From Capillidium heterosporum (Eukaryota > Entomophthoromycota > Entomophthoromycetes > Entomophthorales > Capillidiaceae): a DNA stretch of 64,000 nt. Positions within the stretch are counted from its first letter, which is position 1. Each line of letters opens with the position of its first letter. The notes beneath the pieces are model-generated. The model was given only the letters and a program-made list of their open reading frames with translations, was not told where the DNA came from and did not search any database. A program made the position numbers and the translations under genes. Below are positions 13,554 through 24,728 of this stretch, one piece after another. The stretch lies in contig WBMQ01000014.1 of NCBI GenBank assembly GCA_016630905.1, positions 496,001-560,000 of the forward strand, in the 5' to 3' direction.

Positions 13554-15213
13554 CCAAAATTAATTGCATTATTCAAATAAATAAGTATTTAAACTGATAT
13601 ACACAAAATCTTGTTAAAGATAGGCCTTGGAAAAGGCCTCCATCAGTCGCTCTGATGGACATATATGTGCCAGATGTACTTGTAAAACTAAATCTGCCAC
13701 CTATTGTCGGTGTTTCATTGGGCCTACATTGTAGCTAAAAATATAACAACGTCGTTATTTTGTACCACTAAAACAAAATAGTAAAGTGGATCCATACCTA
13801 CCGACTATCCACTTCTTTCAAGCCACATTCACAAACATGAAGGATTCCAAGTAATTTCCTTGACCATCCAAAACGCAAAGCATGTTTTCTCTACTTTAAA
13901 AAATATGGTTCTTTGTTTACGCCACCAAAGATGTAGCCTATGTAAACGTAGGTCGGACCTGAAGTAGAGGATTAAAGCACAACACAGCACAGCTATAAAG
14001 TAAAGCTCAGCCTTATTACCCTAACTCCCGTATCCGTTGTCGCCAATCAGGCATTTAAAACTAACTTAGCTAACCAAACCAACGAAAATACTTTTGCCAG
14101 TGGGCCTAAGCCAATTAGTTTCTCAATCCAGATTGTCCAAGCACAAATAAACTACAGCAGCTATCTTCTCCAGCCTCCAATGCCCAAATCCAAACGAAAT
14201 TAGCTTATCTAGCTACTGCACCTTCAAAGCTAATGATCCCAACACCTCCAATGTTGGTCCAAGAAGAATTACTGTTGGGAGTGTAGGAGCTCAGCTTCCA
14301 GAACTTCTTGTGATGCTTAAAATGATGAAGCCAATGTTAGATTGTGTATTCAACCACCTGAGAACTAACATATTAAGTTTGATGTTTTTAAGGATAGCCA
14401 TCATAAGACTTATGTATTTGATCGGAATAGGGCATCCAAGTATTGGTTAAAGAAAGTTTATGGGTTTTATAACTGCCGTAGCTCTGGTTATAACGAGGTC
14501 TGTGATTCAAATGAGACTGGTGCTGACAGCTGTCGCATCTGCTACTACTTTCACATTAACTAAGTCTTTTCCTTATTATAACACTCACCTTTTCTACCAT
14601 AGTTCTACAGAGCAAGTATCAATTCATCGGCTACAGTAAGAGATGTACTTCACATATATCCTATAGCGATGGTTGCATCCTTGAAAAGTAGAACTTTACT
14701 ACGCATAATTTAAGCCTTGTCTACCATATCACCTATTACGACCCAAATCAATTGATAAGCCAACTATGCCTTCAAATCTTTGTCGTGTAGTTTTAGCTTC
14801 AAAAGGATAAGTATTTTTAATGAAAAGTTGAGTCATCTATATGTACGCTATTAGCTACTCTAGTATATGGGCTGACATTAAACATATAAATGTAAATTAT
14901 TTGTAGCATATATGTATAAGTAAGCTGGTTGTAAAGCTTTAATTTGGTAGTGTAGAGATTCGATAACAAAGTTTGTAATAGTTATCCAAACAGATATCCG
15001 ATACAATTGATTTATGAGACTGTATTAGTAGTTGAAATGAGTTGAAAGTTATACATGATGATGCTATAAATGCTTTCAAAGGGTTTAAAGTTAGCTATAT
15101 GAATGCTACTAATTGTATTGTAAGCTTATTAAGTCTATTTACATTTTATAAAGGTATACTTTGATATAAAAGCCTTACATATTTGACTATATATATCATG
15201 TTTATTAGTATGC
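13554..15213. repeat. Right arm of the 1.66 kb inverted repeat
   Basis: Reverse complement of 7065-8724 with only about ten substitutions seen by eye. It starts at CCAAAATTA (13554) and ends near ATTAGTATGCAT (about 15213). The spacer between arms is 4829 nt and its centre (about 11139) falls between the stop codons of the two convergent secreted genes. Confidence 0.93.
13999..14563 (+). pseudogene. Broken copy of the cysteine-rich secreted protein (right arm)
   Basis: Mirror copy of 7715-8279 with the same lost start codon and frame breaks. On the plus strand the signal-peptide remnant begins at about 14001. The Asn/Thr-rich linker follows, a middle cysteine repeat with disrupted frame covers about 14215-14360, and the last repeat ends CRICYYFHIN and TAA at 14563. 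It is related to the intact protein of 58005-58865, whose last residues are CRIYY. Differences from the left copy are point substitutions only. Confidence 0.85.
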
Positions 15214-15629
15214 ATGTATAGTTACTGTATATTTGGCATTAGATAATAAACTACTATATCTAATAAAGCTTCTATCACTTCAAATTTCTGATTTTTTTGC
15301 ACCATGTAAGAATTTATCAATTCATAAAGCTACTTAACATTGTACTATAGGCTACAAAGAAGATTTATATCAATTTATATAAGCTTAAAATAATTGAAAA
15401 GGCGAAAAGCTATAATTAAGTATCAACACAGTTTCAGTGCAATGTTTAAAAACTATATCAAGCCTACATTCTCTTTACCTGCTTCCTGTAAGTTCAAAAC
15501 CAAATCTACTTTGAAACCATTACAGTTACGATAACGATCAAGGCTAAATTGTATATACTATCTATAAATTCACTCCTAGAAATCTTTATCTCATCTACCA
15601 TAACACATGCTATACAAGTTTTAGTTATA
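15214..15629. other. Intergenic, AT-rich
   Basis: Between the outer end of the right arm and the third carrier-like copy. Nothing supported. Confidence 0.5.
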
Positions 15630-15887
15630 ATAAATAAAGTCAGCCAAGTTAGTGACGATCAAGATCCAGCTAATCCCCAAGCTATCCTCAAGGAAATACT
15701 CGTCAAGCTCATCAAGAATTCTAAAATCAACGCTATCAAAAATATGTTCTACCAAGGTTTGGATTCGTCCAATATAATTGAATTTTCCGAACAACTGCAT
15801 AACTTGAGTTCCAATGTCAACTTGAATGTAGCGATCGTTTATATTCAACTACAAGCTCCTTAGCTCATGTTGTTGAAATCGTTTAAT
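15630..15887 (+). pseudogene. Broken carrier-protein-like gene, copy 3
   Basis: Alignment with copy 2 (MGKVYQFSDDQ) shows the start codon replaced by ATA (then NKVSQVSDDQDPANPQ). The body NSKINAIKNMFYQGLDSSN is well preserved and keeps the canonical carrier Ser context G-L-D-S. After NVAIVY, four bases are missing relative to copy 1, so the frame ends early at 15863. The expected last helix (STTSSLAHVVEIV, then TAA) follows in another frame to 15887. A longer open frame through here from 15549 starts in unrelated upstream sequence. Confidence 0.7.
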
Positions 15888-16571
15888 TACATATTAGTTG
15901 TGTAGGGTAGTAATAAAGATTTGACTTTATTTTATAGGCTATATAAGTTTTATATAGGATACTTCTAGATATGGTAAATATATCCCTAGTATATTAAATA
16001 TTTGAAAGTTCAAGTTATAAAATTTATACTTTATATAATCGTTCACTCGCTACAAAGATTTAATTATTCAGTTATATACATACCCTTAGCCTCTAGTTGC
16101 ACTCATTAATCATTATTTGCTGCTACGATTGTCCAAAGTTCGGTATCAGCTACTAAAGTTTGGAACGGAACTTAAATTCTTTGGCAAGGTTGTTCAAATT
16201 GAAGGAGTTTGTAAGTTTATAATGAAGAGTTGGTGACATTTGAGTCTAGTGAAATAATTTCCTTATACATATGAAGCTAAAGTAATTAGTTGATTATGGA
16301 ATCTATTACTTTTATCAAGTTCAACTTAAAGGTGATGAGGGTAGTGAACACTAAAATGAAAGTTGACTGGATTTACACTTCCTATTCAGTAGCAAAATAG
16401 TGCCAATTTCTATCAATAAATTGCACCTTAAATATTTGCCAAACTGAACCTTCAGCTTCAACTTTTTTATTGAATTTGCTATAAAAGTTTACTTGGGCAT
16501 AATCGAAATCCTTCAATTCCAATTTCAAAATTTTGGAAACTTTAGTCCAAACTCGACAAAATAAATTCGTT
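15888..16571. other. Intergenic / upstream region of the acidic protein gene
   Basis: No supported gene. A minus-strand open frame at 16382-16597 overlaps the first exon of the plus-strand gene and has no recognisable motif. Confidence 0.5.
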
Positions 16572-18510
16572 ATGACCAAGAAGAAAAGCAACACCATCGT
16601 ACTAGTTAAAAACTTTGACCAGGTATTGAACTTGGGAGCCGACTACCAATTTCTTTATGCCTTCACCTACACCCTTCGATCTAAAGATACCATTAGCAAA
16701 GTACGCACCATAATTGAGAATAGGTTACGCAAGCTAGATGATGACTTCAAGCAGTAAGATGACTTTCAAAATTTTTATATCCACCTTTTTTGCAAATATT
16801 CTAAATTTTGTACATGTAGGGTAAGATTCAATTCATTTTACACCTGTCAACTAGATGAAGTTCCCGATGGTTGGGTAGCTAGTCAAGCTTTTAAAGAAGG
16901 GGAATGGATAATGGTGGATATAACTGATTGGAACGGTAAGTTAAATTTACATATTTTTAATGTTTGAATTGGTTTCTTTTATTTTCAAAATATTTTTTAA
17001 ATTGATGGGAAGGTTCAATGATAAGTTCACTTAAGGTTAATTAGGGGAGCCCATAAAGTTTGACATCAAGAAGCTCCCTTTGGACTTACCAAATGATTTG
17101 ACAAACGGTTTCCAAAATGAAGTTGAAAATCCAAGCACAACTACTAATAGTAAATAAAGATGTCGATATACATTATAATTTTTTAATTTCGTTTAGGGAA
17201 GAAGAGCCTTTTAGATAAAGTTAACATAGAAGGTAGGTTGGCTGTAATAAATTTACTTATATGTTTCTTGTAGCTGTTGCCAAGAAGACGGAAGAACTGG
17301 GTGTCCAAATTGTTAGAATTGATTCCTTCCCCTCAGGTAACCTTTGCTCTTGGATCTTTTTGAACCTTTTAACTGATCTACGCACCTAAATTTTTATAGT
17401 TGAGGAGATTTCTAAGGCTCCTACTTCGCCTCAAACTGAAACCTTGAATCTGGATTCTAGTACCAAGAATAAAATGGATGGATTGCCAAATGGTAAGTTC
17501 TTTCTAATAACTTAAATATTCAACTGCACCCACTTTTAACTTAAGCAGGTTCATATAGACTAATTGCATAATGCTTAGGTCATCTGCAAGACGAATTCAA
17601 TATCTCCAAATTCACCGAAGAGTACGAAGTTACCGATAGCCCCATATTTGATTTACCCAAACCGTACATGCTCAAATCGACCCCCCTCAAGCAATATATT
17701 TTACCAACCGACATACAATCTCAAGAATCGGCCGAAGAAAGTCAGTTTAGTACATTATCCCAAGAATCACAGATCGAAACCAAGGTTACTCAAGGGATTG
17801 TCGAAGATGAAACTGCTATCAGCATAGAACCAACTGATAAACGCAAAAAGTCTTTGAGCAGTCTCCTCCTAATGCCAAAACAGAATGGGAAACCGAGTTT
17901 AGAACCAACTCCAACCGCGTCACAAGGTTCAGACATTCAACTAGAGCTTAAATCCAACAACTTACAAAGTTCAACTAACACGATGGAAGTCGAAGAAGCT
18001 GAAAGTAATAAAAGTAGCTCGTCCTCCCAAGGTTTTAGTTCTGAGTCGAGTTCGGACTCCGACTCTGAGTCTGGCTCTGACAGTGCACCTGAATCCCAAT
18101 CCAATCCTACTTCCAACATCGTATCTTCACAGCCAACCCGACCCAACTTCCCTAAAAAGCTCGAGGTCAACGACATCCGCACCCCAATCCCCAGCCTGAT
18201 GCGGATCCGTCGACCTGGCTCTGGCTTGGATGAATCTCAAACTTTGACAGCCAAGTATGCCCGCATGCTGGAGCAAGAAAAACTGAAGGAAAAGGAGTCC
18301 ATGCTAGATAAGGTGCAAACCAAGTTGGCCAAAGTCGATTTGAAGGAGTTCGAACCTAGTTCCAGTGAGGAAGAAGCCAAGGAGAGTGAAGAAGAGAGCG
18401 ATAGTGATAGTGATACTAGTAGTAGTGATAGCGATAGTGATACTAAGGATAAAGTCAAGGAAAAAAGGGTCAAGTCAAAAAAGAAGGGACTGATGGCACT
18501 TTTCGACTAG
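16572..18510 (+). CDS. Unknown acidic, Ser-rich protein, seven exons
   Basis: Exons 16572-16753, 16820-16935, 17045-17149, 17197-17232, 17274-17336, 17400-17492 and 17579-18510 join in frame into 508 aa. The N-terminal 100 residues look folded (MTKKKSNTIVLVKNFDQVL; later DGWVASQAFKEGEW). The rest is low complexity: Ser/Gln/Glu-rich, then alternating Ser-Asp runs (about residues 315-345 and 465-490), ending with basic KKKGLMALFD. Acidic Ser tracts and a basic tail are typical of nuclear or nucleolar proteins, and CK2 sites are plausible. I do not recognise the family; a coilin-like organisation was considered without convincing motifs. A TTG-initiated extension to 16533 exists, but the ATG at 16572 is the better start. 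Confidence 0.75.
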
Positions 18511-18773
18511 ATGAGGTTAGGGTAATGGTTTTAGAGGTCGGACATTGTAAATGCTACTTGAGATGGAGTATGGTTGGGAGCACTGCTAGATTTAATACAA
18601 ATAAAAGTTTTTATGCTATTGTAGTCATATAGTTTTAATTTGTAGCCGAGATGTTTAAAGGCTTGGAATTATATATTTTAAAATGAAGTATATCCCTTTA
18701 CAGCTCCATATCTAAAAAACATTTTCGTAGCATACTAATTCAAACTAAGAAACTGACAACATCAGCTCCAAAT

Positions 18774-21700
18774 TTATTTAGCAACTCTCAGCCTCAACCT
18801 CTCAATCTGCCTCCACCGTTCAGCCCAGTGAGTGATGGAGTTCATAGGATTTACATAGACCTGAGCAAAGCTAGACAGATGCAAACTCAACTGCCTTACG
18901 AATTTAGCAACGTTCTCCTGCCGCATCAACTTGGCATCTAAAACTGAGGAAATCTCAGGTAAATCTTTGTGTAGTTGTGCCTGCACCCACACAAACCCAT
19001 CGACATCAGGCGTCACTATCAAATTGACCAAGTTGAATTGGGAAGGTAGAGTATCGAACTTGTAGCTTCGGCCACCGTCGTTAAAGATGATGGTGATGAA
19101 GTTGTTGCCGATGTGCCGCTTTTTGAAGCTGAAGTTAAGATCGTTGGGGTGGTTGGGCATTAGAGTAGGGATATGGTAAATAAGTTGGGTGTTGTTGGTG
19201 AACCAGGCAATGGTTTTGGTACCGTCCAAACCAGTGCTAGTATCTAAACCCCCGGTGTAGATGCCGTTGCAGTTGAGCAAATCAATCTCCTCACCGAGAT
19301 CTTGGAGGAAGTCTTGAAAGGGTTTGGAACCAGCTTGATTGCCCAAGATCTCCAATTCGGTGACTTGGTCGGGGCCGACGTAGACAACCCCCACCTTATG
19401 AAAGTCAAGGACAGGGGTACGATCTAACACATTGATGGTTCTAGTTGTGGGGTCATCTTGGGGCAGGGCTATGAAAGGTTTAGCTTCCTTGTTAGGCTGG
19501 AGATCGAGATAGAGGTAGCCAGGATCGAAGGTCTGGAAGTCGTTGGTGATGTGCAGGAAGGTCTTGGTAGTGAAGTAGTCTTTGATGATATCGCTAACTT
19601 GATAGTTGTAGTCGCTAAGTTGAGCAAAGTGATGGTCTCCAATCAACTCACACAAAGATTTCTGGGAACTGAAGCCTAAGCAGTCCAGCAATGTGGAAGG
19701 AACTTCGTCGGTCAGATTTCCTTTCTTAACGAGGTGCTGGGGCAGCTTGGTGAGGAACGAAGAGGAACTGCAGGGTCTACGGACTGTAATGTTGACGTAG
19801 GTATCTTCATTAGAAATTGCGTCAAACTCAGGGTCTGGTAAGCTGAAACAGAGATGAGGACGTCCCCCCGTAACCAAGTTCGGGTTAAGAAGTTTGGGGT
19901 TTTGGTAGGGAGCCTGAGTAGAGGCGGGGCTGGACACGATGAGAAGGCGAACCTCGCTAACATATCTAAGCAGCAGGCGATCTGCTCATCTGGTTTATCT
20001 AAATCATCAGTAGCAAGTTGCAACCCTCGTACGATGAATGGTATAAACCTACGTCGATCATTGAACCGCAAACTTACGAACCACACCGATATGACATGGT
20101 AAGCTAAAGTGAGTACGTACTGGTCCAAAGCGAGGATCGACTTGCCTTGAGCAGAGGTGGGAGTCGGTGAGGTTACGGTTGGAGACTTGCGGTTCGTCTT
20201 CTGGATGTACTGTAATGCTATACCAAATATGCGCTTGAAATCCTCGTCGATCAAGTTGGCGTAGATCTCAGGCAGCTGTGCCAGGCCACTCAGGAACTCG
20301 AGGATGTGGACTGAAATGGTGGCTGTCGACATGATCTGGGAGAGTTGGATCAAGGTTCCCGACAGCAGTTTGGTCATGGACTGAGGCAGCTCGTAGCAGC
20401 AGACGAACAAATTGTGAAGGCAGTATCGTGCCGTCACCGACCATCTACTGAGACCAGTCTGGAAGGCTAAGACTATACCGTCCCGTTCCGCCTTTGTGAA
20501 GCAGAACCGATAGCTGATCAGGCCGTGCAGGATGCGATAGCTTAATAGGTAGATATCTCCCCACTTGAAGGGGTCTGGTAAACTGTTGCTGGGTTTAGCC
20601 AGCTGCCGAACCTGGGTCAGGAGTTTGTCATTGACGATCCACATACACAAGTAGTTACGCAGCTTCATTAAGGACATAGGGAAGTTGACAAAGAGAATAC
20701 GGTTCACCAGCTGGGAAGGAAACTTGAGTAGGACAGTCATGATCACCCTGAAATCGATCTCTTTCTCAAGAACTTTCAATATAAGATAAAGGTACCGGTT
20801 TATGGGAAGCCCGTAGGACGTCAGTAATTCAGGGTTCGAAGTGGAGATGTTTTGGGTCGGAGACAGGGTGGGTAGATTCTGCAAAAAATCAAATCCAAAG
20901 TTAGGATCGTGATACCACCTGGGAACCAGTTCAGTCGCGTAGGCTCCATTTTCAACCACTTCACTCAACTGAAAGTATATCCGATTTTAGGGATTCAGCT
21001 GTAGGTATGGGAATCGAAGTATCCAAGTCACTAAAGAATCGTATCGTCGATAGTATGTTGAATAATATAGCACGAGCATGGTTGGAGTTGGAAAATGAAA
21101 TGGCGTCCAAAGCCAACGAAAATAAGTATGCAGAGTTGAGCTTGATAGCTGGGTCCTCACTGGTTAGTACAACTAAAGTCAAATAGCCTAAGAGTAGGGC
21201 GGAGGCTGATGCCTTGAACTCCAAATTTGGGCTCAAGATACCTCTAATAAGCTCGTACTCGACGTCCTCCATATAGTCCTCATCGTCATTCGCTATCTTC
21301 CCCTTTGGAGTTTGCATTAGAAGGGGTTAAAATAATCGGTTTGGTGAGGGCATTTGCAAAGGGAAGTTGGTGCTTCGGTGCCTTGCAAGCTACGTCCGAC
21401 AGGAATGGAAAAAGGATGAGAAGTAGTTCGATTTCAGGTCTCCTTGGTAAATAGATCTATCGTGTAAATGATGATACTCTCAGAAGCTGAACTTGGATCT
21501 GCCTCTCTCAGTAGGAAATGGCAGCTAAGAATTAAAGAAGTAAGGATGAAATGCTTGTTTTTCAAAGGTTCGGTATAGCTAGATTTGAATTTCTCTATTA
21601 CATCTAACCAGTGGGAATCCGTCATATCTTGAAGCGACGGTCTGAACTTCAAATCTTCAAGGTAGAATGTCGTTATACTTATGTAAAAAGGGTAGTAATG

Positions 21701-22025
21701 TTGATTGATAAATGATTCATTATCTCTAAATTGACTAAAGATCTCTAAAATTAATTTCGAGAAGGCTATTAGAAGTTGTTGTGAAGCTTGAACCTTGGCG
21801 CATATGGATTGTAACTCAGTTATAAGCTGTATCGCTGCACCTTCTTTTATCGAATTACCGTCAGCAGTAAATTCTTTCAACTGTCCTAAAATATCTTCAA
21901 ACCTCTGTAAAAGTTCGTCGGTATCTTCAATCCCATCTAAATCTTTTATTACCTATACAAATAAATATTGGCGTTAGTAAACCTACAGCGCTGTGGCAAA
22001 AGTACTTGTTTAAACCTCGATTCAT
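18774..22025 (-). CDS. TSC2: Tuberin (TSC2), Rheb GTPase-activating protein
   Basis: Tuberin, with hamartin, inactivates Rheb and so restrains TORC1. The C-terminal RapGAP domain (about 18774-19400) contains VYVGP, YTGGLD, KKRHIGNNFITIIFND and FNLVNLIVTPD. The GNNF Asn aligns with the catalytic Asn thumb of human tuberin, and the ending (AERWRQIERLRLR) also matches. The middle part shows tuberin-specific blocks (YVLTLAYHVISVWF, CLDMLARFAF, TRTWLRGD). Likely introns are 19784-19827 (44 nt) and 20919-20964 (46 nt). The 5' structure at about 21320-21490 is uncertain: either a 1-base insertion near 21437 plus a 91-nt intron, or one longer intron. A short first exon may start at 22025. At about 1000 aa it is shorter than human (about 1800) or S. 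pombe (about 1340) tuberin, mostly at the N-terminus. Confidence 0.92.
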
Positions 22026-23146
22026 TTTCTTTCATCTTATATCGCTGAAGGTAAAGGTCTGGAGCTGAAAGTAGTTGCAAGCTTTTGGCTGGGTAAATGT
22101 AGGTTGATCGGATATGTGAGGTTGCATCAAGTGACGACGTTTATTCCAATTCAAGCATCTTGATCAAAAGTTTCAAAACTTTTCCTGGCAGTCATTGGTT
22201 AGATTTAGATAACGCAGTAGTGACTTGTAGTTTTTCGTTCGTGGTAGTCTAAATTTTCGCATCTGTTGGGATTATTCGTCATTTTTCATTTAGCCGAGAT
22301 GGATATGTGGATATAGTCTAGGTCAACTGACTGATCATCTATAAACTTGGCTTGAAGTTAGATTGGATTCGTTTGATATGTTTAGATATGAAAAGCAGGT
22401 TGCAGAGCCCATGTAGTGTCTATAGATTTGTAGCAACCTGTAAATGGGAGATAGGCATGTAGTTTGAAAAGGTACTAGAAATAAATGTACTATCCTATAG
22501 TTCAATTATCTTAGTACCCTTGTAGCTTATTAATGATCGGTGATATACTGTAGTGGGCTTTGGGTATAGCTATACCAGACGTATTGCTGTGGAAACTCAC
22601 TAAAAGCTACTTATAAAATATATTACGTGTATTTTAGGTTACCTTTCAATTTATAATTATTAATTGGATAAAAATAATCAACTTTGGCCTGAAATTGAGA
22701 TTGAAGTTCAAAATGACATAGTCCGTTTAGTTTTGTTGAGTTTGTATTCAAGAAAAGAGAATTTTAATTCCACTTTGATAATGTCAATTTGTATGAATAT
22801 CAGCCTATAGCTTAGGAAGCTCTATTGAAATAAATGTTTGGGGATTTCGTAAAGACTTTAGGTAGGTCAATCTGATACGAAACATTGAAGTAGATGCAGT
22901 CCAATACTTGGCCTACAGCTTCTCTAGGCTAGTTCTACTGTATTTTAAAGGATTTTGAACAATATCAGCAAAGATGAAATGCATAAAATCCATTGCAAAA
23001 TGCTATCAAGTATCAGTTTATAAAAAGAGTGTATATGTATACTGGAAATTTATTTGTTAAAACTATAATGTATACTATGAGACCTGTCTCAAACGTGTAG
23101 AGCTACCAGCTAAATCGCAAATGGAAGTATAGATTAGGATATATAT
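22026..23146. other. Intergenic, AT-rich
   Basis: Upstream of TSC2 and downstream of the membrane-protein gene. No supported coding or RNA feature was seen. Confidence 0.5.
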
Positions 23147-24728
23147 TTAGAACCCAGCCTCTCGATTACCCCAAGGGTCCTCCCCTTCATCTATTTCAGT
23201 AGGCACTGGGGGTATAGGTATGGATGGTGGTGGTGGGAAGAACTGTAAATGATGTACGTTCAAATTAGTGTTGCGGTTAGATTCCAAACTGGAGTTGCGT
23301 AACTCACTCTGTGAAAATTCCTTCGTCAATTTCTTTTCAGCGGTAGCATTGTTCATGGAGACTTGCGAGTTGACAGCGGTCAAGTCGTTATTAGGAGGAC
23401 TGGCTACGATACTACCGTCGGGTAAAGTTACTAAGCCCAGCTGATCAGGAGTCCATCGATGCTGCTGTGACTTGATACTCTGCATCTTGATGACAATTAA
23501 GATGATGATGGTGTTGTAGGCTATTATACTGAAGTTGTTGACGATACTGAAGGCTAGATATTTGCTAGGAGTTTCCGATTTGAACAAAAAGAGATTGGTA
23601 GAGATGAGGGCGATGATAAAGAAGATTCGAGTTAGTAGTATGAACAAAGTTAGCCATTGGGCGTTGATCAACTTGGCTGTTGAATGGAATATGGGGCAGA
23701 AGTTCATGGCCAAACTTACAAACCAAATTCCCATACCAACTGAGAGGATCGTCATCAGTAGTAGAGAAATCAGCTGCAATATATAGAACCAACTTTCGTC
23801 GATACCTATCCACAACGTCTGGCAGATGACCAAAGCGATCTGAATTAGGATTGCAATACACAATGTCAAACTCTCGACAATAACAGCCACCTTGAATGAC
23901 TTGATCTTGACGGTGGTTTGCAACCTCCATACTATGTTGCACCAACTTAGCACTACTAAACTGTTGACGATGCAGGCTGGAAGTAGCAGTATCGAAAAGA
24001 ATGACTTGATAGTTATGGGAGAAGCTTCACTCCAACTGATGACCATTTCCCCACCCAGCTGGAATTACTCCGACCAGCAACAAGCATATCTGTAATTGGC
24101 CTTTGAATTTGGTTCTAGCGCATACAAACGCCAACAAGATGAACTGGATGATCAACAAGATGTACTTTATAACTTTGAAGACTACCGTCCAGGTGAAGTT
24201 GATGTCGGATCCTAACAAATTGGTCCATGGGTTCAAACTGTCACTTACTACTAAAGCATTGAAACTTAGGTCGTTCAACTGGGTTGTAGGTACGATTTGG
24301 TAGGTGACATTTATCTGAGGCTGAAACTGGTAATTGATGTTGAGAGAGGAGGTGGGGGCTCCCAGCTGGAGATCCTTGTTGGATAGAAAGAGGATGGTAG
24401 CTATGGTAGGATAGTTCTTCTGAGCTAGCGTCGTTACTATCGATTTATAATCCTTTATCAGGTTTAAATAGTCGGTACAGGGGGCGGATGGTAGTATAGC
24501 TAACGTCGTATACTTGAAGCTACTGCTGTTGGTGTTGGTACTGATGGAATTGAAATCCAACTTGCAGCTTTGGAGGTTGATCAAAGGCTTCAAGTAAAAT
24601 TGCTGGTCATCAATGACTTTGGGCTTTGTTTTGAAGATATTGAAACTTTCGATTTCCTGGTTGTTGGGTAAAATCAACAAGCTTCGTATCGAGCTAAAGA
24701 GCAAGGTTAGCGTCAGTAGGGATCGCAT
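23147..24728 (-). CDS. Predicted signal-peptide plus multi-pass (7TM-like) membrane protein
   Basis: Start chosen at MRSLLTLTLLFSSIRS, a good signal peptide. An extracytoplasmic domain of about 190 aa follows, with several Asn-glycosylation sites (NSS, NVT, NFT) and few cysteines. Then come hydrophobic helices: KVIKYILLIIQFILLAFV, LQICLLLVGVIPAGW, FFSILLLPACIVNSLVVL, and four more to about IIILIVIKM. The cytoplasmic tail is Asn/Ser-rich and ends in a Pro-rich run and DPWGNREAGF. The two reading frames meet at about 24047. Removing one base from the C4 run at 24049-24052 gives a continuous 526-aa protein with seven helices. A 67-nt intron (24059-24125) would give six. Topology resembles receptor-like or GOST-type proteins, but no family signature was recognised. 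Confidence 0.7.

Noticed and set aside
7065-15213. Composite transposon with 1.66 kb terminal inverted repeats
   Set aside because: No transposase, no target-site duplication seen at 7065/15213, and the arms contain a decayed host-type gene rather than transposon termini.
7065-15213. RIP (C-to-T) mutation in the repeat
   Set aside because: The few differences between arms include changes in both directions and are far too sparse for RIP.
16382-16597. Minus-strand open frame overlapping the first exon of the acidic protein
   Set aside because: The plus-strand multi-exon gene explains the region; the antisense frame has no motif.
24059-24125. 67-nt intron as the preferred model for the membrane protein
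   Set aside because: Possible (GTATGC donor), but it removes a helix; the one-base homopolymer model gives a seven-helix protein and fits the pattern in other genes. Kept only as an alternative.
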